Shown: positions 8,511 to 16,873, counted from the first letter of the stretch. The stretch: DNA of 64,000 nucleotides from DATDAH01 sp963725155 (GCA_963725155.1 CAVRXU010000002.1:682001-746000); one strand, 5' to 3'. A program made the numbers and translations. The notes: generated by a model not told the origin, from the sequence alone.

Positions 8511-9382
8511 AGCCCGCGCCGTTCGCCTACCACGCACCGTCGAGCGTGGGCGAGGCCGTCGGGCTGCTGGCCGAGCTCGGCGACGGCGCCAAGGTCCTGG
8601 GCGGCGGCCAGAGCCTGGTGGCGATGCTCAACCTGCGCCTGGCCGTCTTCGACCACCTCGTCGACCTCCGACTCATCGACGAGCTGCGGGGCATCGAGCG
8701 CCGCAACGGGTCGGTCTGGATCGGCGGGGGCACGACGCAGGCCACGATCGAGGCCTCCCCCGTGGTCGCGGAGGCGGTGCCGCTGCTCGTTCGGGCCACA
8801 GCACTCATCGGGCACTTCCAGATCCGCAACCGGGGCACGATCGGCGGCTCGCTGGCCCATGCCGACCCCGCTGCGGAGTACCCCGCGGTCGCGCTGGCCC
8901 TGGAGGCCGAGCTGGAGACGCAGTCGCCCCGGGGCCGCCGCACCATCCCGGCGCGTGAGTTCTTCCTCGGGTTGTGGACCAGCGCCCTGGCCGAGGACGA
9001 GGTCCTCACGGGCGTCACCTTCCCGGTCTGGACTGGGCGCACGGGGTGCGCCATCGAGGAGCTGGCCCGGCGCCACGGCGACTTCGCCATCGCCGGCGCG
9101 GTCGTGGCGGTGGAGCTGGACGAGGGCGATCGCGTCGGCCGCAGTGCCATTGCCCTGCTCGGCATGGGCTCGACACCGGTGCGGGGTTCGGCGGCCGAGT
9201 CCGTCGTCCACGGTGCGGCCGTCGACGAGCTCGATGCCGACGAGGTCGGGCAGGCCGCGGTGTCGGGCCTCGACGCCGTTCCGTCCGACCTGCACGGCTC
9301 GTCGGCCTATCGGACGCGAGTCGGCGCGGCGATGGTGACCCGGGCCTGGACCCGTGCCGTCGAGGAGGCTCGCCGTGCATGA
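8507..9382 (+). CDS. Molybdenum hydroxylase FAD-binding (medium) subunit, CoxM family
   Basis: The 291-residue subunit carries FAD and passes electrons between the iron-sulfur subunit and the acceptor. Both FAD-contact motifs are present: KVLGGGQSLVAMLNLRL (about residues 28-44) and RNRGTIGGSLAHADPAAEYP, followed by the CO-dehydrogenase-flavoprotein C-terminal domain. The GTG start overlaps the previous stop (GTGA). The 2Fe-2S subunit gene overlaps its 3' end, so medium and small subunits are translationally coupled. The only matching large subunit in the window is at 3789-6128, in a different transcription unit with the same predicted operator. Confidence 0.92.
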   Translation: MKPAPFAYHAPSSVGEAVGLLAELGDGAKVLGGGQSLVAMLNLRLAVFDHLVDLRLIDELRGIERRNGSVWIGGGTTQATIEASPVVAEAVPLLVRATALIGHFQIRNRGTIGGSLAHADPAAEYPAVALALEAELETQSPRGRRTIPAREFFLGLWTSALAEDEVLTGVTFPVWTGRTGCAIEELARRHGDFAIAGAVVAVELDEGDRVGRSAIALLGMGSTPVRGSAAESVVHGAAVDELDADEVGQAAVSGLDAVPSDLHGSSAYRTRVGAAMVTRAWTRAVEEARRA

Positions 9383-9920
9383 CACCGAGGTCGAGGTCCG
9401 GGTGAACGGTGTCGCCCGCAAGGCCACCATCGAGCCGAGGCTGACCCTGGCCGACTTCCTGCGCGAGCGCTGTGGCCTGACGGGGACCCACCTCGGCTGT
9501 GAGCACGGGGTCTGTGGTGCCTGCACGGTGGTGCTCGACGGCGCCGCCGTGCGCTCCTGCCTCGTGTTCGCGGTGCAGGCCGACGGGGCCGAGATCACCA
9601 CGGTCGAGGGCCTCGCGCCGGAGGGAGAGCTGAACCCGGTACAGGCGGCGTTCCGTGACCAACACGGGCTGCAGTGCGGGTTCTGCACGCCGGGCTTCGT
9701 CGTCTCGGTGACCACGTTCCTCCGCGACAACCCCGACCCGAGCGACGACGAGATCCGCGCCGGGCTGTCCGGCAACCTCTGCCGCTGCACCGGCTACCAG
9801 GGGATCCTCGTCGCCATCCGGTCCGCCGCGGAGGTCCATGCGATGAGCGGCGTAGCCGATCGGCGGGCCGAACAGGCCCGCAAGCCGATGAGCCGTCAGG
9901 CGAGGAGGCATCAACGATGA
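9375..9920 (+). CDS. Molybdenum hydroxylase 2Fe-2S (small) subunit, CoxS family
   Basis: The 181-residue protein holds two [2Fe-2S] clusters. The plant-ferredoxin-type N-terminal cluster has CEHGVCGACTVVLDG plus a later Cys, and the helical C-terminal domain has CGFCTPG and LCRCTGYQG. It transfers electrons from the molybdenum site to FAD. GTG at 9375 is the likely start because it follows a GAGGAGG ribosome site inside the end of the medium-subunit gene. A basic tail of about 25 residues (ending RQARRHQR) extends beyond the usual domain end; its role is unknown. The next gene overlaps by four bases. Confidence 0.92.
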   Translation: MHDTEVEVRVNGVARKATIEPRLTLADFLRERCGLTGTHLGCEHGVCGACTVVLDGAAVRSCLVFAVQADGAEITTVEGLAPEGELNPVQAAFRDQHGLQCGFCTPGFVVSVTTFLRDNPDPSDDEIRAGLSGNLCRCTGYQGILVAIRSAAEVHAMSGVADRRAEQARKPMSRQARRHQR

Positions 9921-10426
9921 CCGACGTCGGGGCCCTGCTGGCCCGCGTCGGCGGGGAGCTGTTCCAGAACTCGTGGGTCGTCGAGGACCTCGCAGCAGCC
10001 GAAGCGGCGATGCGCACCACCCTCGGCTGCGACGAGTTCGTCGGGTTCGAGATGGACCCGAAGTGGCAGGTCCGGGGCGAGACGATCTCGAGCCCGATGG
10101 CCTGCGGCTTCGCCCGCAGCGGCAACATGCAGATCGAGCTGATGCAGCCCCTCGGCACCGGAGGCGTGGTAGCCGAGTTCCTGACCCTCTTCGGGCCCGG
10201 CCCCCATCACCTGGGTGTCCGGGTGGACGACCTCGACGCCGCCGTCGCCGCCGCCGGCGTCTCCGCCGCGATGAGCGCCGACTTCGGACCGCTCCGGCTG
10301 GCCTTCCTCGACACCGTCGAGGCGCTCGGCCTCTACATCGAGCTGCTCGACGACCCCGACGGGATGCTCTGGGCCACGAAGCCGTGGCGCGACGACCGAA
10401 CAGGATCCGACAAGGAGGACCCATGA
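9917..10426 (+). CDS. VOC (glyoxalase/dioxygenase superfamily) protein
   Basis: A 169-residue vicinal-oxygen-chelate protein with a beta-alpha-beta-beta-beta pattern. It opens with FQNSWVVEDLAAAEAAMRTTLGCDEF and has a metal-type His in PGPHHLGVRVDDLDAAV and an acidic residue in LGLYIELLDDP near the end, as in glyoxalase and methylmalonyl-CoA-epimerase-like folds. The ATG overlaps the preceding stop (ATGA), and its own stop overlaps the Rieske oxygenase start, so it is embedded in the operon. The reaction is not predictable; an isomerase or lyase acting on the oxidised substrate is plausible. Confidence 0.8.
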   Translation: MTDVGALLARVGGELFQNSWVVEDLAAAEAAMRTTLGCDEFVGFEMDPKWQVRGETISSPMACGFARSGNMQIELMQPLGTGGVVAEFLTLFGPGPHHLGVRVDDLDAAVAAAGVSAAMSADFGPLRLAFLDTVEALGLYIELLDDPDGMLWATKPWRDDRTGSDKEDP

Positions 10427-11715
10427 CCGACATCCAGGAACGACCCGCAGGTTGGCAGGGGAAGTTCACGCCCCAGTACCCCGAGTTGGGCACCGACCCG
10501 GTCAACTACGAGGACTCGATCTCCCCGGAGTTCTTCGAAGCAGAGCGCGAGGCCGTGTTCAAGCGATCGTGGCTCTATGTGGGGCGGGAGGAGAAGCTGC
10601 CCAAGCCGGGGACGTTCTTCACCCGCGAGCTCCCGGGCGGCCTCGCCTCGATCGTCCTCAGCCGGGGCCTCGACGGGACCGTGTACGCGTTCCACAACGT
10701 CTGCGCCCACCGGGGCAACAAGGTGGTGTGGCAGGAGCACCCGGGCGAGGAGTCCAGCGGTTCGTGCCGGCAGTTCACCTGCAAGTACCACGGCTGGCGC
10801 TACGGGCTCGACGGTTGCGTCAGCCACGTCACGAACGAGGAGCAGTTCTTCGACCTCGACAAGGACACGCTGCGCATGCCCGAGGTGCACTGCGACGTGT
10901 TCGCGGGGTTCATCTTCGTCAACCTTTCCGAGGATCCGGTGCCGCTGCGCACGTTCCTCGGTGACCGCATCCTGGAGCTCGAGGCCTACCCGTTCGGCGA
11001 GATGACGGAGCGCTACGGGTTCTCGACGCTCATCAAGGGCAACTGGAAGCTCGCCGTCGACTCGGTGTGTGAGTGGTACCACCCGGCCTACGTCCACGCC
11101 GCCTTCATCAGCCCCAACGTGGCTGAGGCGGAGAAGATGGTGCCGCCCGTCGACGCCTATCACTACGACGTCTTCCGCCCCCACATGCTGACCTCCGTGC
11201 CCGGGCCGCCCCCCCTGAAGCCACGGGAACCCGGGACGGCGGGAGAGCCCAAGCGTGAGCAGCGCTGGGTCTACAAGCTGTTCCGGGCCGGGCTCTTCGG
11301 TCCCGACGACATCCCCGCCATCGGGGAGCGACCCGAGTTCCTGAACAAGGGCCGCATCCCGTCGTGGGGCAACGACCAGTTCTGGCTGTTCCCGAACCTC
11401 TCGGTCCAGATCTGGGCCCGGAACTACTACATCACCTACACGTACTGGCCCGAGACGGTCGGCACCCACACCTACGAGATCGACCTGTACTTCGTGCCTC
11501 CGGCGAACGCCCACGAGCGCCTCGCCCAGGAGCTGGTGGTCGACAGCACGATCGAGTTCGCCATGCAGGACGTGAACACGATCGAGGCCACCCACTCGGC
11601 CTTGGCCACCCGGGCCCAGAACCAGTTCCATCTCAGCGACCAGGAGCTGCTCATCCGCCAGTTCCACACGGTGATCCGGGACACCGTGGCCGCCCACCAG
11701 GAGGAGACGTCATGA
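10423..11715 (+). CDS. Rieske non-haem iron oxygenase, alpha (terminal oxygenase) subunit
   Basis: A 430-residue ring-hydroxylating-type oxygenase. The Rieske [2Fe-2S] ligands are Cys94-x-His96 in CAHRG and Cys120-x2-His123 in CKYHGW. The mononuclear iron site is EWYHPAYVH with His220 and His225; the bridging acid is Glu217, where ring dioxygenases usually have Asp, which resembles carnitine- and choline-type monooxygenases. The start ATG follows AAGGAGG and overlaps the VOC gene. No reductase or ferredoxin gene lies nearby, so electrons must come from elsewhere. The small gene that follows overlaps by four bases and may be a partner subunit. The substrate is unknown. Confidence 0.92.
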   Translation: MTDIQERPAGWQGKFTPQYPELGTDPVNYEDSISPEFFEAEREAVFKRSWLYVGREEKLPKPGTFFTRELPGGLASIVLSRGLDGTVYAFHNVCAHRGNKVVWQEHPGEESSGSCRQFTCKYHGWRYGLDGCVSHVTNEEQFFDLDKDTLRMPEVHCDVFAGFIFVNLSEDPVPLRTFLGDRILELEAYPFGEMTERYGFSTLIKGNWKLAVDSVCEWYHPAYVHAAFISPNVAEAEKMVPPVDAYHYDVFRPHMLTSVPGPPPLKPREPGTAGEPKREQRWVYKLFRAGLFGPDDIPAIGERPEFLNKGRIPSWGNDQFWLFPNLSVQIWARNYYITYTYWPETVGTHTYEIDLYFVPPANAHERLAQELVVDSTIEFAMQDVNTIEATHSALATRAQNQFHLSDQELLIRQFHTVIRDTVAAHQEETS

Positions 11716-12041
11716 GCACCTTGCCCGAGGGGTTCGCCGACCTGGAGCCCTACGTGGAGGACTGGGCCCGACCCACCCGCGCCGAGCGCTACGAGGTCCG
11801 GTTGTCGAAGACCTTCGACGAGCTGGTCGAGTTCTACGACGCCATCGCGCCCCACGCCGAAGCGGCCATCGCCCACCTCGACACCTGCGACCTGGGCGCC
11901 CTGGCTGATGACGAGGCGCGACTCCTGCACCTCCTCTACTCGATGATCCTGGTGTCGTACGCGGTGAACGTGTTCCACCAGCCCCGCATCCCCGACTCCG
12001 GAGCGGCCTTCTTCGACATGGTCTACGAGCCCGCCGTCTGA
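11712..12041 (+). CDS. Small protein of unknown function coupled to the Rieske oxygenase
   Basis: This 109-residue acidic, mostly helical protein (STLPEGFADLEPYVEDWARP at the start, then an amphipathic segment ending SMILVSYAVNVFHQPRIPD) matches no family I recognise. Its ATG overlaps the Rieske oxygenase stop (ATGA) and has GGAGGAGA upstream, so the two are almost certainly made together. It is shorter than, and unlike, the usual beta subunit of ring-hydroxylating dioxygenases, which has an NTF2 fold of about 160-180 residues. No signal peptide or clear membrane span is evident. An accessory or stabilising subunit is the simplest guess. Confidence 0.7.
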   Translation: MSTLPEGFADLEPYVEDWARPTRAERYEVRLSKTFDELVEFYDAIAPHAEAAIAHLDTCDLGALADDEARLLHLLYSMILVSYAVNVFHQPRIPDSGAAFFDMVYEPAV

Positions 12042-12063
12042 CCGCTTCGACTAGAGAGGGGTC

Positions 12064-13311
12064 ATGGCAGATTCGACGGTGACCGTCCTCCACGCGCGGG
12101 GCGCGCTCGACATCGACTCCGGCGACGTGATCGAGGGCGCCTACGTGTGTGTCGAGGGTGACCGGATCACCTCGGTCGGCACCGACGCGAGCGTCGCGGC
12201 CGACGCCGACGACGTGGTCGAGCTCCCCGAGCTCACGCTCCTGCCCGGCCTGATGGACATGGAGGTCGACCTCGTCCTGGGCGGCCCCGGCGCGGGCTTG
12301 ACCGACCCGGTCGTCACCGACCCGGTCAAGATGACGCTGCGGGCGACCGTCAATGCCCGCCGGACGTTGCGGGCCGGGTTCACGACCGTGCGGAACCTGG
12401 GCCTGTTCGTCAAGACGGGCGGCTACCTCCTCGACGTGGCACTGAGCGAGGCGGTCGAGAACGGTTGGATCGACGGTCCCCGCATCGTCCCTGCCGGCCA
12501 CGCCATCTGCCCGACCGGCGGCCACCTCGACCCCAGCGCGCAGAGCGGCCTGGCCCCGCACATGATGCCGCTGTCGATCGAGGAGGGGATCGCCGACGGC
12601 GTCGATGCCGTCCGCAAGGCGGTCCGCTATCAGATCAAGCACGGGGCCCAGCTCATCAAGTGCTGCGCCTCGGGGGGCGTGGTCGCCTCGCGGGGGCCGT
12701 CGGGGGCCCAGCAGTACTCGAACGAGGAGCTGGCCGCGATCGCCGACGAGGCCCATCGGCGCGGTGTCCGGGTCGCCACCCACTGCCACGGCGACACCGC
12801 CGTCAACGCCGCCCTCGATGCCGGCATCGACTGCATCGAGCACGGCTTCATGATCACCGACGACACGATCCAGCGTCTGGTGGACACCGGGACCTTCCTG
12901 GTCTCCACCAACGCGCTCACCGAGGACTGGGACGTCTCCCGCCACCCGCCGGAGACCCGAGCCAAGGTCGCCGAGGTCTTCCCGAAGGCGAAGGAGTCCC
13001 TGTCCAAGGCGATCGAGGCCGGCGTCAAGATCGCCTGTGGGAGCGACGCGCCCGCGATCTGGCACGGCCGGAACGCCGAGGAGCTCGTCGTCCTGGTGAA
13101 GCGGGGCATGACGCCCCTCCAGGCCATTCGGGCGGCGACGACGGTGAGCGCCGACCTCATCGAGGCCCCCGACCTCGGCCGGATCGCTCCCGACATGCAG
13201 GCCGACATCATCGGCGTCCCCGGTGACCCGTTGACCGACATCACCACCACCCAACACGTGGCCTTCGTGATGAAGGGCGGCCGCGTTTACAAGCGACCAG
13301 AGAAGGGTTGA
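12064..13311 (+). CDS. Amidohydrolase-superfamily protein with altered HxH metal motif
   Basis: The 415-residue protein resembles imidazolonepropionase/prolidase-type amidohydrolases. It has the N-terminal beta-sandwich, the strand leading to PGLMDMEVDL (about residues 61-70), a Lys in QLIKCCASGGV, His residues in THCHGDT and IEHGF, and the Asp in CGSDAP. The usual first metal motif is HxH in PGLIDMHTHL; here both His are replaced (Glu and Asp), so the metal centre is either changed to mononuclear or built differently. It follows an AGAGAGGGG ribosome site 22 nt after the small protein gene and probably shares its operon. The substrate is unknown; hydrolysis of an amide, lactam or lactone is likely. 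Confidence 0.85.
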   Translation: MADSTVTVLHARGALDIDSGDVIEGAYVCVEGDRITSVGTDASVAADADDVVELPELTLLPGLMDMEVDLVLGGPGAGLTDPVVTDPVKMTLRATVNARRTLRAGFTTVRNLGLFVKTGGYLLDVALSEAVENGWIDGPRIVPAGHAICPTGGHLDPSAQSGLAPHMMPLSIEEGIADGVDAVRKAVRYQIKHGAQLIKCCASGGVVASRGPSGAQQYSNEELAAIADEAHRRGVRVATHCHGDTAVNAALDAGIDCIEHGFMITDDTIQRLVDTGTFLVSTNALTEDWDVSRHPPETRAKVAEVFPKAKESLSKAIEAGVKIACGSDAPAIWHGRNAEELVVLVKRGMTPLQAIRAATTVSADLIEAPDLGRIAPDMQADIIGVPGDPLTDITTTQHVAFVMKGGRVYKRPEKG

Positions 13312-13313
13312 CC

Positions 13314-14297
13314 ATGACCGACACCGAAGCGCCACCGGCGTTGTCCCTCCCCGCCCGGGAGATCCCGATCCCGACCTCCGTGAGCCCGGAGGCGCAGGCC
13401 GTGCTCGCCATGGGCCGCCTCGGCCCGCCGGCGCCGAGCGAGTACCCGGCGTTGGACGATGTTGCGGGCTGGAAGGCCTTCATCGCCGAGACCGACGAGT
13501 TCGTGCTGTCCATGATCGGTGACCCGACGGCGGGCTTCGCCGGCACGCTCGACGAGCGTGATCTCGGCCCGTGTCCGATGTACGTCGTGATCCCCGAGGG
13601 CGTGGCCGTCGACGACCGCCGCGTCTTCTTCGACATCCACGGCGGCGCCTTCATCCTCGGCGGGGGCGACATGTGCAAGATGACCGCGATCGTCTCGGCC
13701 AAGGCCACCGCGGCGCCGGTGTGGGCGGTCGACTATCGCATGCCGCCCGACCACCCGTTCCCGGTGCCGCTCGACGACTGCCTCATGGCCTACCGCCTCC
13801 TGCTGGAGGAGCGTGAGCCCCACGAGATCATCGTCGGCGGCACGTCCGCCGGCGGGAACCTGGCCGGCGCCCTGATCCTGCGGGCCCGGGACGAGGGCCT
13901 GCCCCTCCCGGCGGCCGTCATCTTCAACACGGGCGCGTTCGACCTCACCGGTGCCGGCGACTCGAGGCACACGAACGCCGGGCTGGACAGCGTGCTCGAC
14001 GGGGGCTCCTCGGACAGCATCGCCATCTACTACGGGAGCCACGACACCCGAGATCCGTACCTCTCGCCCTTGTTCGGCGACCTTTCCGGCTTCCCGCCGA
14101 CGATCCTCCTGACCGGAACCCGGGACCTGCTGCTGTCGGACAACGTCCGCATGCACCGGGCGCTGCGGGCGGCCGGGATCGAAGCCGAGCTCCACGTCTG
14201 GGAGGCGGCCGGCCACGGTGGCTTCATGGGCATGGCGCCGGAGGACGCCGACCGGTACGGCGAGCTGCGGCGCTTCTTCGAGAAGCACCTGCCCTGA
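13314..14297 (+). CDS. Alpha/beta hydrolase, hormone-sensitive-lipase-type esterase
   Basis: A 327-residue esterase or lactone/amide hydrolase. The oxyanion motif is HGGAF in FFDIHGGAFILGGG, the nucleophile Ser sits in GGTSAGGN, the acid is probably the Asp in LLTGTRDLLLSDN, and the catalytic His is in WEAAGHGGF. These are hallmarks of the HSL (family IV) group. The ATG at 13314 has GAGAAGGG upstream; a TTG six bases earlier is less likely. It is the last gene before the convergent TetR gene and ends the operon started at 7899. It could open an ester or lactone produced by the oxygenases upstream. Confidence 0.9.
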   Translation: MTDTEAPPALSLPAREIPIPTSVSPEAQAVLAMGRLGPPAPSEYPALDDVAGWKAFIAETDEFVLSMIGDPTAGFAGTLDERDLGPCPMYVVIPEGVAVDDRRVFFDIHGGAFILGGGDMCKMTAIVSAKATAAPVWAVDYRMPPDHPFPVPLDDCLMAYRLLLEEREPHEIIVGGTSAGGNLAGALILRARDEGLPLPAAVIFNTGAFDLTGAGDSRHTNAGLDSVLDGGSSDSIAIYYGSHDTRDPYLSPLFGDLSGFPPTILLTGTRDLLLSDNVRMHRALRAAGIEAELHVWEAAGHGGFMGMAPEDADRYGELRRFFEKHLP

Positions 14298-14326
14298 GCG
14301 AGCCGGCGCCGTAGGGCGCTCTGGGC

Positions 14327-14944
14327 TCAGGCTGACCGCTTGCGCTTCTCGGGTGCCTTCTCGGCGGGCCCCTCGATCCGGTCGAGGTGCTTCTCCACGA
14401 AGGCCAATGTCTCGGCCAGGCCGGTCTTCATGCCGAGGGACTCCTCCATCACGATCGCCCGGGAGATGCCGGCGATCGCCACCAGGAGCACCTCGGGCGG
14501 GACCTCGTCGGGATCGAGGCCGTACTCCTCCAGCTGGCCCGTGAGGCTCTCCAGCTGGTTGCGTCGGAACTGCTCGGCGAACTCGGCCAGCTCGCTGCGG
14601 ATCGTCTTCCGATGGTTGGACAGGGCCATGAACTCCATCATCAGCGCCGTCCCCGCCTGGTCGCTGCTGACCGCCCACAGTGCTCGCAGCGGCTGCGGCG
14701 AGGTCAGGTGGCGCTCCTGGCGTTCGAGCTGCTGCTTGGCCCGCCGGCGCAGGACCTCGAGGAAGAGGTCGTCGAGGGTGGGGAAGTAGTAGTGCACCAG
14801 CGCCGGGGTCACCCCCGCGTCCTTCGCCACGCGGCGTGAGCTGACGGCCGCGTAGCCGTCCTCGATCATGACGCGTTCGGTGATGTCGAGGAGTCGGAAG
14901 CGGGTCTCGGAGGTCTCGGTCCCGGTACGACGAGCTTTGGCCAT
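14327..14944 (-). CDS. TetR-family transcriptional regulator (likely regulator of the first catabolic island)
   Basis: A 205-residue TetR regulator with the N-terminal helix-turn-helix AVSSRRVAKDAGVTPALVHYYF and a basic C-terminal tail (PEKRKRSA). The ATG at 14944 follows AAGGAGAA. The 80-bp gap to the divergent SDR contains an 18-bp palindrome (14979-14996) that recurs at two other promoters of the island, so this protein is the best candidate to bind all three and to repress itself. The ligand is unknown; it may be the CoA ester or the parent compound of the pathway. Confidence 0.9.
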   Translation of the reverse strand: MAKARRTGTETSETRFRLLDITERVMIEDGYAAVSSRRVAKDAGVTPALVHYYFPTLDDLFLEVLRRRAKQQLERQERHLTSPQPLRALWAVSSDQAGTALMMEFMALSNHRKTIRSELAEFAEQFRRNQLESLTGQLEEYGLDPDEVPPEVLLVAIAGISRAIVMEESLGMKTGLAETLAFVEKHLDRIEGPAEKAPEKRKRSA

Positions 14945-14978
14945 GACGCATTCTCCTTGACGGACGGCACTTTGCGAC

Positions 14979-14996
14979 GCTAAACAAGTGTTCAGC
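14979..14996. promoter_or_regulatory. TetR-type operator 1c (divergent, autoregulatory)
   Basis: GCTAAACAAGTGTTCAGC, the third member of the operator set, lies between the TetR gene (minus strand) and the SDR gene (plus strand), 29 bp from the SDR ATG and 35 bp from the TetR ATG. This is the classic autoregulatory position of TetR-family repressors. Confidence 0.8.
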
Positions 14997-15024
14997 ATCG
15001 TACCCACGAACAGAGGACACGTTG

Positions 15025-15831
15025 ATGGATCTCGACGGACGCGTAGCAATCGTGACCGGCGCCGCCTCGGGCATGGGCCGGGCCACGGTCCGCCGACTGG
15101 TCGACGAGGGCATGAAGGTCTGCGCCCTCGACATCGACGCGGCGGCGGTCCACGAGGTGGCCGAGCCGATCGGCGCCCTCGCGGTGCCGTGTGACGTCTC
15201 CGATCCGGAGCAGGTCGACGCCGCGTTCGCACGGTGCGTGGAGTACTTCGGGAGCGTCGATCTCGCCCACCTGAACGCCGGTGTGGGCGTGCGCTGGTCC
15301 GGCGACATCGGCGAGCTCGACCTCGGCGACTACAACCGGTCGATCGGGGTGAACCTCGACGGCGTCGTCTACGGCCTGCGCGCTGCCGTCCGGTCGATGC
15401 GGGGACGCACCGACCCCGCCGGCGGCGGCGCGATCGTCGCCACCGCGTCGATCGCCGGCATCGAGCCGTTCCACCCTGACGCCATCTACACGATCGGCAA
15501 GCACGGGGTCATCGGCCTGATCCGTGCGGTCGCGCCGAACCTCGCCGCCGAGGGGATCGCCGTGCACGCCATCTGCCCGGGCACGACCGAGACGGGCATG
15601 TTGAGCGAGGCCACCAAGGCCTTCTTCCGCAAGGCGAACATCGCCATGCAGCCCCCCGAGGAGATCGCGGCCGCGGTGGTCCACGCCGCCACCTCGCCGC
15701 TGGATGCCGCCGGGACCTGCTGGGTGTGCGACCCCGGCGAGGCGCCCTACGCGTTCGAGTTCAACGAGGTCGGCGGGCCCACCGCGCTCCTGAACGTGCC
15801 CGTGGGGGCCGCGCGCGAGACACGGAGCTGA
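15025..15831 (+). CDS. SDR-family oxidoreductase
   Basis: A 268-residue short-chain dehydrogenase/reductase: TGAASGMGRATV binds the cofactor, VDLAHLNAGVG stands at the NNAG position, the catalytic Ser is in ATASIAG, and YTIGK carries Tyr and Lys. Asp in CALDID after beta-2 suggests NAD preference. Of the two possible starts (TTG at 15022 or ATG at 15025), the ATG is preferred, after AGAGGAC. It is divergent from the TetR gene across operator 1c and so is predicted to be induced with the rest of the island. The substrate is unknown. Confidence 0.9.
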   Translation: MDLDGRVAIVTGAASGMGRATVRRLVDEGMKVCALDIDAAAVHEVAEPIGALAVPCDVSDPEQVDAAFARCVEYFGSVDLAHLNAGVGVRWSGDIGELDLGDYNRSIGVNLDGVVYGLRAAVRSMRGRTDPAGGGAIVATASIAGIEPFHPDAIYTIGKHGVIGLIRAVAPNLAAEGIAVHAICPGTTETGMLSEATKAFFRKANIAMQPPEEIAAAVVHAATSPLDAAGTCWVCDPGEAPYAFEFNEVGGPTALLNVPVGAARETRS

Positions 15832-15907
15832 CCGGCAGACGGTAGAGGCGTTCTCAGTCACGAGAATGAGGTTCACCCCTCCGGTGCAGGCGATGTAATG
15901 TCGTTCG

Positions 15908-16873
15908 GTGAGCCCGCGACCGTTCCGGTTCGGTGTCCAGGCGACGAAGGCCACCTCGTCCACCGAGTGGCGTGATCTGGCCCGGCGGGTCGAGGACCTC
16001 GGGTACGCCACCCTGTTCGTCGCCGACCACTACCTCGGCAAGGGGCCGGCGAGCCGCGAGGCGCACCAACCCCCTCAGCACCTCGCGCCGATCGCGGCAA
16101 TGGCCACGGCGGCCGCGGTCACCACCACCCTTCGCGTCGGCTGCCGGGTCTTCTGCATCGACTACCACGTGCCCGCCGTGCTCGCGAAGGAGGCCGCGAC
16201 GCTCGACCTGTTGTCCGATGGGCGGCTCGAGTTCGGCATCGGCGCCGGTTGGAGCGAGGTCGAGTACCGCGCCATGGGGTTGACCTTCGACCCGGCCCCG
16301 CAGCGGGTGGCCAAGCTTCGCGAGGTCGTTGCTCTGGTGAAGGCCCACTGGGCCGGCGAGGAGCTCGCCTTCCGGGGCGACCACGTCCAGGCTGTGGGCT
16401 ACACCGGCCTGCCCGTGCCCGTCCAGCGCCCGCACCCACCGATCATGATCGGTGGTTCCCGGAAGGGCGTGCTCTCCCTCGCGGCGCGGGAGGCCGACAT
16501 CGTGAGCATCGCCAACGTCCCGTTCGACCCGGTGAACGACGCCGGCCTCTCGCCCGAAGGCGAGGCTCTCCGACGGTTGGGGTACGTCCAGGATGCGGCG
16601 GGTGACCGCTTCGCCGCGCTCGACATCGAGAGCTCGCCCTTCTTCACCGAGGTCACCGACGACGCGGAAGGGGCGGCCCAGCGGGTGGCGGAGTCGATGC
16701 GGATCGGGGCTGATGGCCTCCTCGATCACCCCAACGTCCTCATCGGGACGACGGAGGAGATCGTCGAGCGACTCCACTCGCGCCGGGAGGCGTTGGGCAT
16801 GAACTACGTGACCATCCAGCAGGCGCAGGTCGACGCGTTCGCTGAGGTCGTGGCCCGCCTGGGCGGTCGCTGA
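15908..16873 (+). CDS. LLM-class F420-dependent oxidoreductase
   Basis: A 321-residue luciferase-like TIM-barrel protein. RFGVQATKATSSTEWRDLAR opens the barrel; TLRVGCRVFCIDYHVPAVLAKEAATLDLLSDGRLEFGIGAGW and RPHPPIMIGG are typical of actinobacterial F420-dependent LLM proteins. The start is GTG at 15908. It sits alone 76 bp after the SDR with no operator copy in front, so its regulation is unclear. It is only distantly related to the LLM protein at 6125. The substrate is unknown. Confidence 0.82.
   Translation: MSPRPFRFGVQATKATSSTEWRDLARRVEDLGYATLFVADHYLGKGPASREAHQPPQHLAPIAAMATAAAVTTTLRVGCRVFCIDYHVPAVLAKEAATLDLLSDGRLEFGIGAGWSEVEYRAMGLTFDPAPQRVAKLREVVALVKAHWAGEELAFRGDHVQAVGYTGLPVPVQRPHPPIMIGGSRKGVLSLAAREADIVSIANVPFDPVNDAGLSPEGEALRRLGYVQDAAGDRFAALDIESSPFFTEVTDDAEGAAQRVAESMRIGADGLLDHPNVLIGTTEEIVERLHSRREALGMNYVTIQQAQVDAFAEVVARLGGR

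Noticed and set aside
3789..9920. Aerobic CO dehydrogenase (CoxLMS)
   Set aside because: The large subunit has AYRGPW where true form I enzymes have AYRCSFR, and no coxD/E/F-type maturation genes are present. Called a molybdenum hydroxylase of unknown substrate instead.
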